From DIGJ01 sp041821315 (GTDB taxonomy: Bacteria; Bacillota; Clostridia; Lachnospirales; Lachnospiraceae): a stretch of 64,000 nt of DNA. Made by a program: the position numbers and the translations under genes. The number at the start of each line of letters is the position of its first letter. Positions within the stretch are counted from its first letter, which is position 1. Below are positions 52,894-62,391 of this stretch, piece by piece. A model generated the notes under the pieces. It worked only from the letters and a program-made list of their open reading frames with translations, was not told the DNA's origin and ran no database searches. The stretch is from assembly GCA_041821315.1 (NCBI GenBank), contig JBGUEO010000001.1:372001-436000 (forward strand). Direction: 5' to 3'.

Positions 52894-54507
52894 ATGCAAA
52901 AAATAATGCTGGCAAGTATAGCGGCTCTTGGGGAGAGTAATTTTTTCTTTTCTAATCAATTGATACAGATTTTATTAATCGGAAGTGGAGTATTAGGTAT
53001 ACTTCTGTGCGTCTTACTATTCTTTATTCGTAAGGGAAACAAAGATAGAAAAATAGAAAAAAAATCAAAGGAAAAATTAGAGCAAAACTATGAAGAACTG
53101 GAAGATGCATATGAGGAAGTAAAATATTCAAAGGAAGTACTTCATAACAAATATGAAGAGCTGAAAAAAAGTGACGAAAAAAACCGTAGGATGGCATATA
53201 TGGATCATATTACGGGACTTCCCAATCGCCTTGCATTTACTGAAATTTTAGACAGTGTAACAAAAACACTTCGAAGAGATGAAGTATTTGCATTAATGAG
53301 TATTGATATTGATAATTTTAGATTGGTGAATGAATCATTGGGACATTCCTATGGGGATGAGTTATTAATTGATGCAACCGATCGAATCAAGCAAGTTATG
53401 GATGAAAATGATTATCTTGCATGTTTTGGTGGAGATGAATTCGCTGTTATTTCACAAAATATTGAAGATATGGATGATTATGATAAAAAGATAAAGAAGA
53501 TTCAAAATGTATTTTCTTATCCTTTTATTTTAGCTACAAAAGAAGTGTTTCTAACGGTTAGTATAGGTATTAGTTTTGCACCAAAAGATGGAAAAACGAC
53601 GCAGACCTTATATAAAAATTTGGGATCGGCACTTTATGCGGCTAAAAACAATGGTAAAAATACATACTATTATTATAATGAGATGATTAATCAAGATTTG
53701 AAAGATAAAATCGAACTTCAGTCACAACTGCGAAGTGCAATTGAAAATGAAGAATTTGTTGTGTTTTATCAGCCGCAAATTGATTTAGAAAAGGATTCTA
53801 TTATTGGATTTGAGGCATTGGTGAGATGGAACCATCCAACAAAAGGATTGGTTCAACCCAATGATTTTATACCAGTTGCGGAAGAAACAGGATTAATTGT
53901 TCCAATCGGAAATTGGGTACTTAATGAAGCTTGTAAGCAGTTGAAAGTTTGGGGAAACCAAGGGTATCAAGATATTTCAGTTGCCGTGAATCTTTCTCCA
54001 CGTCAATTTAGAGATGCTGAATTAGTAGATAAAATCGAGCATGCTATCGAAGAGAGCCAAATTGATCCACAACATTTGGAACTTGAAATAACAGAAAGTA
54101 TTGCCATAGAAAATCTAGAGTATTCCATACAAACCATAAAAGCATTAAAGGAGACAGGAGTTGGATTTGCTCTAGATGATTTTGGAACTGGTTATTCTTC
54201 GATGAATTATTTGAAATTACTTCCTGTGAATAATTTAAAAATTGACAAAAGTTTTTTAGATACCTTAATGGAAGATAAGAGTGATCAGGCAATTGTATCT
54301 AGTATTATTATGTTAGCAAAAGCGTTAAACATAGAGGTGATTGCAGAAGGAGTAGAAAGTGGTGGGCAAGAAGATTTTCTTAAAAATGCAGCATGTAAAC
54401 GTGCACAGGGATTCTTGTATAGTGAGCCAATTCCCAAAGAAGGTACACAACATTTGCTCGAGCTGATTCGAAATGGTGGTAAATTAGATGAACTTTATTG
54501 GAAATAA
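52894..54507 (+). CDS. GGDEF-EAL c-di-GMP turnover protein
   Basis: A 537-residue protein with an N-terminal membrane helix (about 24-48), a coiled coil with repeated YEEL units (about 60-105), GGDEF (about 110-265) with intact FGGDEF, and EAL (about 275-535) with FEALVRW, LELEITES, ALDDFGTGYSS and KIDKSFL. Both active sites look complete, so net activity cannot be predicted. No dedicated extracellular sensor: input may come through the helix or coiled coil. The next gene starts inside its last codons. Confidence 0.93.
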   Translation: MQKIMLASIAALGESNFFFSNQLIQILLIGSGVLGILLCVLLFFIRKGNKDRKIEKKSKEKLEQNYEELEDAYEEVKYSKEVLHNKYEELKKSDEKNRRMAYMDHITGLPNRLAFTEILDSVTKTLRRDEVFALMSIDIDNFRLVNESLGHSYGDELLIDATDRIKQVMDENDYLACFGGDEFAVISQNIEDMDDYDKKIKKIQNVFSYPFILATKEVFLTVSIGISFAPKDGKTTQTLYKNLGSALYAAKNNGKNTYYYYNEMINQDLKDKIELQSQLRSAIENEEFVVFYQPQIDLEKDSIIGFEALVRWNHPTKGLVQPNDFIPVAEETGLIVPIGNWVLNEACKQLKVWGNQGYQDISVAVNLSPRQFRDAELVDKIEHAIEESQIDPQHLELEITESIAIENLEYSIQTIKALKETGVGFALDDFGTGYSSMNYLKLLPVNNLKIDKSFLDTLMEDKSDQAIVSSIIMLAKALNIEVIAEGVESGGQEDFLKNAACKRAQGFLYSEPIPKEGTQHLLELIRNGGKLDELYWK

Positions 54508-55222
54508 ATTTTTTTTAATCATAGAGACTGTATTATATCTAGGCTTTTTAAGCTTAGATATATGCGGTTTTTTTGTATGTTCTGCCTATTTAAAATATAG
54601 CGCGATTGTACTCTTGTTTTTCTTTGTTTTTATAAGAAGTTTTCAATTAAAAAAATCGTTTCTTATTCCTATATCACTTGGATTTTCTGTATTTGCCGAT
54701 TTCTTTTTATTATTTTCTTCCAATTATATTCCAGGTCTACTTGCATTTTTAATCGTACAAGGAATTTTATTTGTTCGATTGCATGAGGTATTTTTCATGC
54801 GGTTCCAATTGCAGCTTAAAATACTTGCTATTTTATTAGTTTGTGGGATGATAAGTTATATCGTTTTTTCAATAAGATTCGATGTAGTTACAGCATTGGC
54901 ATTACTTTATTTTTTTTGTTTTTTAAATAATATTATTCTGGCGGTTTTTCAAATAATTGTGAACGCAAAATGGAAAAATAAAAGTATGCTCCTTTTTACA
55001 CTTGGGCTCTTTCTCTTCTTTCTTTGTGATATCCATGTTGGACTTCATAACTTATCTACGTATATGGATAAAAGCAATCTAGGGCTTTATAGAATGGGAA
55101 ATTGGTTCTATTTTGCAATGTGGTTCTTTTATTTGCCGGGGCAGATGATGATTGGAATGAGTAATTTATTATTTACAAAAAACACAAAAAATACTTGCAA
55201 GAGTGAGCATAAAATGATATGA
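54488..55222 (+). CDS. Polytopic membrane protein, YhhN/TMEM86-like
   Basis: A 244-residue protein with about eight membrane helices. Two acidic residues in helices (FSVFADFFLLF and LFFLCDIHVGLHNL) plus the PGLLAFLIVQGILFVRLHE stretch fit the YhhN/TMEM86 lysoplasmalogenase-like family; the match is weak in between, so the reaction is uncertain. The ATG at 54488 lies within the GGDEF-EAL gene (20-base overlap), suggesting translational coupling. Plasmalogens do occur in clostridia, which makes the family call plausible. Confidence 0.68.
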   Translation: MNFIGNKFFLIIETVLYLGFLSLDICGFFVCSAYLKYSAIVLLFFFVFIRSFQLKKSFLIPISLGFSVFADFFLLFSSNYIPGLLAFLIVQGILFVRLHEVFFMRFQLQLKILAILLVCGMISYIVFSIRFDVVTALALLYFFCFLNNIILAVFQIIVNAKWKNKSMLLFTLGLFLFFLCDIHVGLHNLSTYMDKSNLGLYRMGNWFYFAMWFFYLPGQMMIGMSNLLFTKNTKNTCKSEHKMI

Positions 55223-55336
55223 TATTAATTGTTAAATCATTACATTCATTTACAAAATCTAACATTCTAAAGTTCTAAATTTCAATTGCTTTTTTCGAAG
55301 CAACATTCAACATTTATTTTTTTAAAGGAGGATATT

Positions 55337-56233
55337 ATGTTCAAAGTGTTTTGCGAGGAGTTGGTCGCAGCAATGCAAGAAAAGATGGGTAGCGACTACG
55401 ATATTCGGATGAACCATGTTGTAAAGAACAACGGGTTGGAATTGGATGGTATTGTAGTATTAAAAAAAGAAGAAAAAACAGCACCCACGATTTATATCAA
55501 TGAGTACTTTTTGCAACATTTAGAAGGAAGAAGTATGGACTCAATTCTGACAGAAATCATTCAAATTACAAAGGACGAAGAAGAAAATTCTAAATCAGTG
55601 TCGGTTCAAACGCTCATATCATTTGAGAGTATAAAAGACAAAATTATTTATCGTTTGGTGAATTACGAAAAGAACAAATCAGAGTTAAAGAAAGTTCCCC
55701 ATATTCGATATTTGGATTTGGCAATTACGTTTCATTGTCTTGTAAAATGCGAAGAAGAAGAAATTGGTACCATTCGAATTCATAAAAGTATGATGAATCG
55801 GTGGAAAGTCGAAACAAAGCAACTTTGGGAAGAAGCAAAGAAAAATACGCCTAAGTTATTTCCCATTCAAATACGTACTATGACAGAAGTGATTGCGGAT
55901 GTCTTAAAGAAAGAAGAAACAGTCGTTTCGATGGAACATGATTTTCCACAATCTGAAATGTATATTTTCTCTAATGAAGCGGGAATCAATGGCGCTTCGG
56001 TCTTGCTATACGAGGATGTAATTGCAAATTTCGCATATTCAAATCAATCAGATTTCTATATACTACCAAGTAGTATTCATGAAGTAATCTTAATTCCCTA
56101 TCAAAGAAATTTTTCCAAGAACGTATTAAGTGAAATGGTAAATGATGTAAATACGACACAAGTTCCGATGGAGGATGTATTGTCCAATCGCGTATATATT
56201 TACCATAGAAACAAAAATGCAATTGAAATGTAG
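55337..56233 (+). CDS. DUF5688 family protein
   Basis: A 298-residue soluble protein typical of Lachnospiraceae, without signal peptide or membrane segment. The family opening FCEELVAAMQEKMG, GLELDGIVVLKK and IYRLVNYEKNKSEL, and the end LSEMVNDVNTTQVPMEDVLSNRVYIYHR, are recognisable. Paralogs are often present in many copies per genome; function is unknown. The ATG at 55337 follows AAAGGAGG; an earlier in-frame ATG has none. Confidence 0.8.
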   Translation: MFKVFCEELVAAMQEKMGSDYDIRMNHVVKNNGLELDGIVVLKKEEKTAPTIYINEYFLQHLEGRSMDSILTEIIQITKDEEENSKSVSVQTLISFESIKDKIIYRLVNYEKNKSELKKVPHIRYLDLAITFHCLVKCEEEEIGTIRIHKSMMNRWKVETKQLWEEAKKNTPKLFPIQIRTMTEVIADVLKKEETVVSMEHDFPQSEMYIFSNEAGINGASVLLYEDVIANFAYSNQSDFYILPSSIHEVILIPYQRNFSKNVLSEMVNDVNTTQVPMEDVLSNRVYIYHRNKNAIEM

Positions 56234-56314
56234 ATAATTCTGTTCAAGAATGTAATGATTTTCTCTGACACATATGATAAGATAAAGTTATGGTATGTAA
56301 GGAGAGTGAAGATA

Positions 56315-57910
56315 ATGGATTTAGAAGCTTTGTTGTTACGAATGAAGGAAATAAAAAACGATAACGCTGACGAATTGTTAGAGTTGAGCAAAGGGCTGCT
56401 TAAAAAGGCAAAATTACAAAATGATAAGGACTATATGGCCAAAGCACTTTATAACATGTCACTTGCATATTGGAGAAAAGGTCAAATTGAAAAAACAATG
56501 TCAACTGCCCTAAAGGCACTAAAATATGTCAATCCGCATAAGGATCCAGAAACGTTTGTAAAAGTAAATAATACATTAGGAATTCTTAGTTATTTGGATC
56601 AAAATGATACATTAGCACTCGAATATTATTTAGAAGGATTAGAAATATCCAATCAATATAAGATGGAATCGTTGACTTCCAATTTTATGATAAACATAGG
56701 CTTATTATATCAAAATTTAAATCATCATAGGAAATCTATTCAATATTTTGTAAAAGCAGAAAAAATAATGATGCAAGATAATGTGGAAGTTGAGGATTAC
56801 TATCGAAGAAAAATAAGTATATATATAAATTTTTCTATTTCCTATTTTTATTTGCATGAATATGAACGTGCAGATTTTTATGTGAATCAAGCCATTGAAT
56901 ATTATGAAAAATTAAAAGCGAAAGACATTGAATTTATCATTTATTGTATTTGGTGTCGCATTAAGGTAAAAGAGCAAAAAACAGAAATGGCAAAGGGGAA
57001 ACTACCATATTTAATGGAACTTTTTTTTCAATCTGAGGAGGAAATTGATTATCCACAAGATATTGGTGAGTTTTATGAATTGCTGATTGATATGCAAGAA
57101 TATGAAAAATTAGACCGTGTCATCTCTATTTTTGAAACCTATGTTGAAAAGCAAAATATTATGAGTTTGTCCTTACAAGCATTGGATATGCGAATCAGCT
57201 ATTATAAGGCAATTGAGGATACTCAGAATTATCAAAAAAAATGCATTGAATATTATGAGTTAAAAAAATGTCATACAAATGAAACAAATGAGAAAAGAAT
57301 CAAATCCATTGAGACAAGGTTGGCACTTCGTAAACAAGAGCAAAATGTGAAAGAAAGTGAAAAGATAAATGCACATTTGCAAAAAAAAACAGAGGAAGAT
57401 CCGTTGACCCATATTGGAAATCGTTATCGATTGGAACGTTTTTATAAAAGACTGATTCATGAGAAAAAGGAAGAAGAGAGAAAAATCTTAGCGGTGGGTA
57501 TTATTGATGTGGATTTTTTTAAAGGATACAACGATTATTATGGTCACATAAAGGGGGATGAATGTCTGCGAGCAGTAGCAAATGTAATATCCTCCTTTTT
57601 AGAACCAAAATATGGAATATGTGCAAGATATGGTGGCGATGAGTTTGTTTTACTATTACCCAATTTGGATGAAAAAATGATTTCAGAGATTGCAGAACAT
57701 ATAATGAAAGAAGTCAGAAGACTTAAAATACCGCATCACCAATCCACCGTATCACCAGTTCTGACCGTATCACAGGGATATTTCATCGGACGACTGAATC
57801 AAAGTAAAAAATTATCGGATTATATATCACAGGCCGATAAATCATTATATTTGGTAAAGAAGCAGTCAAGGGACAGCTATCACATTCGTAAAAAAGACGA
57901 AGCGGAATGA
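56315..57910 (+). CDS. TPR-repeat diguanylate cyclase (GGDEF)
   Basis: A 531-residue cytoplasmic protein. Residues about 1-335 are helical repeats of TPR type (for example MAKALYNMSLAYWRKGQIEKTMSTALKAL and NNTLGILSYLDQNDTLALEYYLEGLEI), a coiled-coil linker follows, then GGDEF (about 365-525) starting DPLTHIGNRYRLERF with active site RYGGDEF. It probably senses a protein or peptide partner through the repeats. AAGGAGAG precedes the ATG. The tRNA-Arg promoter follows 17 bases after the stop. Confidence 0.9.
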   Translation: MDLEALLLRMKEIKNDNADELLELSKGLLKKAKLQNDKDYMAKALYNMSLAYWRKGQIEKTMSTALKALKYVNPHKDPETFVKVNNTLGILSYLDQNDTLALEYYLEGLEISNQYKMESLTSNFMINIGLLYQNLNHHRKSIQYFVKAEKIMMQDNVEVEDYYRRKISIYINFSISYFYLHEYERADFYVNQAIEYYEKLKAKDIEFIIYCIWCRIKVKEQKTEMAKGKLPYLMELFFQSEEEIDYPQDIGEFYELLIDMQEYEKLDRVISIFETYVEKQNIMSLSLQALDMRISYYKAIEDTQNYQKKCIEYYELKKCHTNETNEKRIKSIETRLALRKQEQNVKESEKINAHLQKKTEEDPLTHIGNRYRLERFYKRLIHEKKEEERKILAVGIIDVDFFKGYNDYYGHIKGDECLRAVANVISSFLEPKYGICARYGGDEFVLLLPNLDEKMISEIAEHIMKEVRRLKIPHHQSTVSPVLTVSQGYFIGRLNQSKKLSDYISQADKSLYLVKKQSRDSYHIRKKDEAE

Positions 57911-57927
57911 GGAATTTACTTTTTGTG

Positions 57928-57956
57928 TTTACTTTTTTTCGCTAGTAATATATAAT
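57928..57956 (+). promoter_or_regulatory. tRNA-Arg promoter
   Basis: TTTACT (57928-57933), 17-base spacer, TATAAT (57951-57956), 27 bases before the tRNA. Confidence 0.7.
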
Positions 57957-57983
57957 AGGATTTGTGCCTAGTATTAGGTGTAT

Positions 57984-58057
57984 GCAACTGTAGCTCAGGT
58001 GGATAGAGCACTGGCCTCCGACGCCAGGTGTCGCAGGTTCGAATCCCGTCAGTTGCA
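57984..58057 (+). tRNA. tRNA-Arg (anticodon CCG)
   Basis: Acceptor GCAACTG pairs with CAGTTGC (58050-58056), discriminator A. D-arm GCTCAGGTGGATAGAGC; anticodon stem CTGGC/GCCAG with loop CTCCGAC, anticodon CCG (reads CGG). T-arm loop TTCGAAT. CCA is not encoded. Confidence 0.97.
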
Positions 58058-58062
58058 GGTCT

Positions 58063-58089
58063 AAAACGAGGCTATGTCCTCGTTTTTTG
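58063..58089 (+). terminator. Intrinsic terminator of tRNA-Arg
   Basis: AAAACGAGG (58063-58071) and CCTCGTTTT (58078-58086), 6-base loop, then T-run. Confidence 0.93.
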
Positions 58090-58173
58090 TTGTTAGATAA
58101 GAAATGTGTTTCTAAACAATAACGGTTCCAAATAATGAATACATTGGATGAAGAATCAAGTGAGGGAGAAATA

Positions 58174-58869
58174 ATGAAGTTTAAATATAAAAAAATGATA
58201 CTTATGATAACGATGGGTACAATGCTAATAGGTTTTGTCGTCTTTTCAACGGTAAGTCCGAAAAAGGATGAGGTTACGTCTATGAAAACAGAGGAGACAC
58301 AAGAGGAACAACAAGAGATTGAGGTACCCACTCCAACGCCTACAATAGACACATCCGTGATTCAAAAAGATTTAAATACAGAGGTTAGTAAGGTTGTTAA
58401 AGATTATTTGATTGCAAGTGTTGCTTGTGATATGGATGCATTGGAAGATACCCTAAATGATATTTCAATGCTAAGTGAAGATGAATTGAAATTAAAATAT
58501 GAATATGTAGAATCAGTTAGTAATATGGAATGCTATATGATCCCAGATCCGAATGAAGATGGATTTCTTGTTTATGCGTATCGTGAGCTTAAGTTAAAGG
58601 ATATTAATACGCTCGCACCAGGTCTAAGTCGTGTCTATGTTAAGATTGGAGATAATGGAGAATACCGCGTATTTTTTGGCGCAGACACTGGGTTAGAAGA
58701 TTTTATCAATGAAACAGATCAGTCAAGTGAAGTTAGGAAACTAGTAGAAAAAGTAAATACAAAAATGGAAGAAGCAATTAGCGCTGATAAAGATTTAAAA
58801 GCCTTTATTGATAAAATATCAGTAGCGGGGAAAAAGCAGGAAGAAAAGGATGCAGATTCAAACGAATAA
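58174..58869 (+). CDS. Membrane-anchored extracellular protein of unknown function
   Basis: 231 residues: a basic N-terminus (MKFKYKKM), one membrane helix (about 9-28), a Glu/Gln-rich then Thr/Pro linker (EEQQEIEVPTPTPT) and an extracellular alpha/beta domain (about 75-200) of the kind found beside DUF975 genes in Lachnospiraceae. I do not recognise a named domain or catalytic motif. The ATG at 58174 follows GAGGGAG; 27 bases separate it from the DUF975 gene, so the two probably form an operon. Confidence 0.7.
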   Translation: MKFKYKKMILMITMGTMLIGFVVFSTVSPKKDEVTSMKTEETQEEQQEIEVPTPTPTIDTSVIQKDLNTEVSKVVKDYLIASVACDMDALEDTLNDISMLSEDELKLKYEYVESVSNMECYMIPDPNEDGFLVYAYRELKLKDINTLAPGLSRVYVKIGDNGEYRVFFGADTGLEDFINETDQSSEVRKLVEKVNTKMEEAISADKDLKAFIDKISVAGKKQEEKDADSNE

Positions 58870-58896
58870 ATGAATGACAGTGAATAGGAGAAATTT

Positions 58897-59601
58897 ATGT
58901 GGAAAAGAAGTGAGTTAAAGCAAAATGCTAAATTAGTCTTAAAGAGAACCTATTGGCTTTCTTTTGCAGTTAGTTTGGTTGCAAGTATTTTAGCAGGAGT
59001 AAGTAGTTCAGCAAGTACTATGAATACGATGCAGATAGAGTTTGACATTCAATTTCCTACATCGGTGATTGTTACGGTGGGTTTATTTAGTCTTTTATAT
59101 GGAATTTTTATTTCCAGTCCACTTAGTGTTGGTTTAAACAATTTCTTTTTAACAAGTAGACAGTATGATGTGTCATTAGGGAGACTCTTTACTACATTTT
59201 CCAATGGATCGTTTTTAAATGTAGTAAAGGTATTATTTTTTCGAGGACTATACATCTTTTTCTGGTCTATGCTTTTGATTATACCTGGTATTATAAAAGG
59301 ATATGAGTATTTCTTTATCCCATACATACTTGCGGAAAATCCAGAACTCCCGCAAGAAAGAGTGTTCGAGATTAGCAAACGGATGACACAAGGTGAAAAG
59401 TTTGATATTTTTATTCTTCAACTTTCTTTCATTGGATGGGAGCTTTTAGGATTGGCTTTTTGTTTAGTTGGCATAAATTTTGTAGTACCATATATAAATG
59501 CAACGTTTGCGGAGTTATATTCGGCAAAGAGAGCACAGGCACTTATGAATGGAATCGTTACAGAGCAGGAACTTTGCGGTTTCCATGGCGATGATATGTA
59601 A
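58897..59601 (+). CDS. DUF975 family membrane protein
   Basis: A 234-residue integral membrane protein with about four to five helices and the DUF975 features: a basic start RSELKQNAKLVLKRTYW, FLTSRQYDVSLGRLF, and PGIIKGYEYFFIPYILAENP. Function unknown; frequently one of several copies per clostridial genome. AGGAG precedes the ATG. The spacer to rluF (59602-59689) holds an imperfect hairpin (GGGCAG with CTGTCC) but no clear terminator. Confidence 0.85.
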   Translation: MWKRSELKQNAKLVLKRTYWLSFAVSLVASILAGVSSSASTMNTMQIEFDIQFPTSVIVTVGLFSLLYGIFISSPLSVGLNNFFLTSRQYDVSLGRLFTTFSNGSFLNVVKVLFFRGLYIFFWSMLLIIPGIIKGYEYFFIPYILAENPELPQERVFEISKRMTQGEKFDIFILQLSFIGWELLGLAFCLVGINFVVPYINATFAELYSAKRAQALMNGIVTEQELCGFHGDDM

Positions 59602-59689
59602 TTCGTTCCGATAAATGAGGGCAGACATCCCGTGGTGTACTGTCCTTTATTCATATTTATGGGAAAGAGATAGAGGATAGGAGATTAGC

Positions 59690-60421
59690 ATGGAAGAAAT
59701 ACGAATTAATAAATATTTAAGTGATGCAGGTATATGTTCGAGAAGAGAAGCCGACCGATTATTAGAAGCCGGTCGAATCAAAATAGATGGGAAGATTGCA
59801 GAAATTGGAATGAAAGTTTCTGACAATACAAAGATTGAGCTGGATGGAACGCAAATAGTAAAGGAAGAAGAGCAGATACTAATTGCTTTTCATAAACCGC
59901 AAGGGGTTGTATGTACAACCAGTAAAAAAGATAAGGACAATATTATTGATTATATCAATTATGGGAAGCGTATTTACCCAATTGGTCGTTTAGACAAAAA
60001 TTCGGAAGGGTTAATTCTTTTAACCAATCAAGGAGAATTGGTTGATAAAATTCTTCGTGGAAGTAATTATCATGAGAAGGAATATATTGTAGAAGTGAAC
60101 AAAAAACTTTCAAAGGCATTTTTGCAAGGGATGCGAACTGGCGTGCCTATCTTAGATACGGTTACAAGACCTTGCGTAGTAAGACCCATGGATGATTATA
60201 CCTTTCGTATTATATTAACACAGGGATTAAATCGACAGATACGACGTATGTGTGAGCACTTTGGTTATCGTGTAGAAAAGCTGAAACGTGTGCGTGTTAT
60301 GAATGTTATATTAGGTAATTTGAAGGCAGGAACTTACCGGAATGTAAGCAAGGAAGAGAGCAGGGAATTACTGCGATTAGTGAAGGAAGAACATCCGGTT
60401 TTAAGCGAGGTTAAACGATGA
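59690..60421 (+). CDS. rluF: RsuA/RluF-family pseudouridine synthase
   Basis: A 243-residue enzyme: S4 RNA-binding domain (about 1-60, INKYLSDAGICSRREADRLLEAGRI), then the pseudouridine synthase core with catalytic Asp in GRLDKNSEGLILLT and LNRQIRRMCEHFGYRV. The short form and motif spelling match RluF (23S U2604); RluB or RsuA specificity cannot be excluded by eye. ATAGGAG precedes the ATG. It overlaps ligA by four bases (ATGA). Confidence 0.88.
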   Translation: MEEIRINKYLSDAGICSRREADRLLEAGRIKIDGKIAEIGMKVSDNTKIELDGTQIVKEEEQILIAFHKPQGVVCTTSKKDKDNIIDYINYGKRIYPIGRLDKNSEGLILLTNQGELVDKILRGSNYHEKEYIVEVNKKLSKAFLQGMRTGVPILDTVTRPCVVRPMDDYTFRIILTQGLNRQIRRMCEHFGYRVEKLKRVRVMNVILGNLKAGTYRNVSKEESRELLRLVKEEHPVLSEVKR

Positions 60422-62370
60422 GTGATAATTTGAATCGAATGAAAGAGTTAGTAGAACTGTTAAATCGAGCGGCAAAAGCCTATTATCAAGATGCGAGTGA
60501 AATAATGACTAATTTTGCGTATGATGCACTCTACGATGAACTTGCTGCGCTTGAAAAAAAAGAGGATATGATATTATCGAATAGTCCAACCATTCATGTT
60601 GGGTATGAAATATTAAGTGAGCTTCCCAAAGAAAGACATCGTGAGCCAATGCTTTCCTTAGATAAGACGAAAGAGCGAGAAGTCTTACAAGAGTGGTTGC
60701 AAGACAAAAAAGGAGTCTTATCATGGAAATTAGATGGATTAACGATTGTTCTTACCTATGCAGCTGGAAGGCTTGTTAAGGCTGTTACTAGGGGAACTGG
60801 AGAAATAGGCGAAGTAATTACGAACAATGCAAAGGTATTTAAAAATATACCAACGAAGATTCCTTATTTAGGAGAACTGGTGCTTCGAGGAGAAGCGGTT
60901 ATTAAGTATTCAGATTTCAAAGAAATCAATCAAGAAATTGATGAAATCGATGCAAAATACAAAAATCCAAGAAATCTTTGCAGTGGTTCCGTAAGGCAAT
61001 TAAACAATGAGATTACAGCAAATCGAAGAGTCTATTTCTATGCATTTACCCTTGTGAATGTAGAGGATGTTGATTTTAAAAACTCTAGAAATGAACAAAG
61101 AAAGTGGCTTGTATCACAGGGATTTGATGTTGCAGATGGAAAATTGGTGGATCGCGAAACAATCTTAGAGACAATACAATGGTTTCAGGATCAGATTGAA
61201 AACAATAATGTTCCATCCGATGGGCTTGTACTAACGTATGATGATATTTCTTATGGAAACTCATTGGGTAGAACTTCAAAATTTCCAAGGGATTCCATTG
61301 CTTTTAAATGGGTGGATGAGCAAAAACAAACTATTTTGCAAGAAATTGAGTGGAGCGCATCAAGAACGGGTTTGATAAATCCAGTTGCAATATTTGAACC
61401 AGTTGAGCTAGAGGGAACCACAGTAAGTCGTGCAAGCCTCCACAATGTTAGCATTTTGGAGGGACTTGAACTTGGGATTGGCGACACCATTGAGGTATAT
61501 AAAGCAAATATGATTATCCCTCAAGTTGCTAAAAACCTTACAAGAAGTAAAAGTGTGGAAATTCCAGAAAACTGTCCTGTGTGCCATGAAAAGACACAAA
61601 TAAAAAATGATAACGGTGTAAAGGTGCTCTTTTGCAGTAATCCAAACTGTTTAGCAAAACAAATCAAATCGTTTACACATTTTGTGTCAAGAGATGCGAT
61701 GAATATCGACGGATTGTCAGAAGCAACCATACAAAAATTAATCAGTAAGGGATTAATCAAGGAGCTTGCTGATTTATTTCAAGTAAAAAATTATAAAGAC
61801 GAAATCGTTACGATGGAAGGATTTGGCGAAAAGAGTTTTCAAAATTTGCTCGCATCCATTGAGAAAGCAAGAGAAACAACAACTGGAAAATTCATCTATA
61901 GTCTTGGTATTCCGAATATTGGACTTTCCAATGCAAAATTAATTTGTAAAAGTTTGAACTATGATTTGAATCAAATTCGTAATGCGAAGGAAGAGGATTT
62001 AGTTGATATTGCAGGAATTGGGGATGTGATAGCAAATTTCTTTGTCGCATATTTTCAAGACGAGCAAAATAATCGAATTGTTGATGATTTATTACAAGAA
62101 GTCGTCTTTATAAAGGAAGAAGTGGCACAGATTAGAAACTTAGAAGGATTAAATTTTGTGATTACGGGCTCAGTGGAGCATTTTGCAAATCGAAATGAAG
62201 TGAAAGAATTGATTGAAAGCAGAGGCGGAAAAGTAACAGGAAGTGTTACTTCAAAGACGAATTATTTGATCAATAATGATAATCAGTCTAACTCCTCAAA
62301 AAATAAAAAAGCGAAGGATTTAGGAATTAAAATTGTGACGGAAAAAGAGTTTGTAGAGATGCTAGAGTAA
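60418..62370 (+). CDS. ligA: NAD-dependent DNA ligase, divergent LigA
   Basis: A 650-residue ligase with all expected parts: Ia domain (AYYQDASEIMTNFAYDALYDEL), adenylation domain with nucleophile Lys104 in KLDG, ELVLRGEAV, DGLVLTYDD and AFKWVDEQ, OB-fold, a four-Cys zinc finger (CPVC, CSNPNC), helix-hairpin-helix repeats, and a C-terminal BRCT (about 575-650). The usual TRGDGxxGEDVT loop reads TRGTGEIGEVIT, so it is divergent and may be a second, specialised copy. It is in an operon with rluF and metA. Confidence 0.93.
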   Translation: MSDNLNRMKELVELLNRAAKAYYQDASEIMTNFAYDALYDELAALEKKEDMILSNSPTIHVGYEILSELPKERHREPMLSLDKTKEREVLQEWLQDKKGVLSWKLDGLTIVLTYAAGRLVKAVTRGTGEIGEVITNNAKVFKNIPTKIPYLGELVLRGEAVIKYSDFKEINQEIDEIDAKYKNPRNLCSGSVRQLNNEITANRRVYFYAFTLVNVEDVDFKNSRNEQRKWLVSQGFDVADGKLVDRETILETIQWFQDQIENNNVPSDGLVLTYDDISYGNSLGRTSKFPRDSIAFKWVDEQKQTILQEIEWSASRTGLINPVAIFEPVELEGTTVSRASLHNVSILEGLELGIGDTIEVYKANMIIPQVAKNLTRSKSVEIPENCPVCHEKTQIKNDNGVKVLFCSNPNCLAKQIKSFTHFVSRDAMNIDGLSEATIQKLISKGLIKELADLFQVKNYKDEIVTMEGFGEKSFQNLLASIEKARETTTGKFIYSLGIPNIGLSNAKLICKSLNYDLNQIRNAKEEDLVDIAGIGDVIANFFVAYFQDEQNNRIVDDLLQEVVFIKEEVAQIRNLEGLNFVITGSVEHFANRNEVKELIESRGGKVTGSVTSKTNYLINNDNQSNSSKNKKAKDLGIKIVTEKEFVEMLE

Positions 62371-62391
62371 ACGGAGAAAGGAAGTGTAAGT

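Noticed and set aside
62371..62391. SAM riboswitch or T-box before metA, metF or the arg genes
   Set aside because: I looked for the SAM-I core and for the T-box GGTGGTACCGCG motif; neither is present, and metA follows ligA by only 21 bases.
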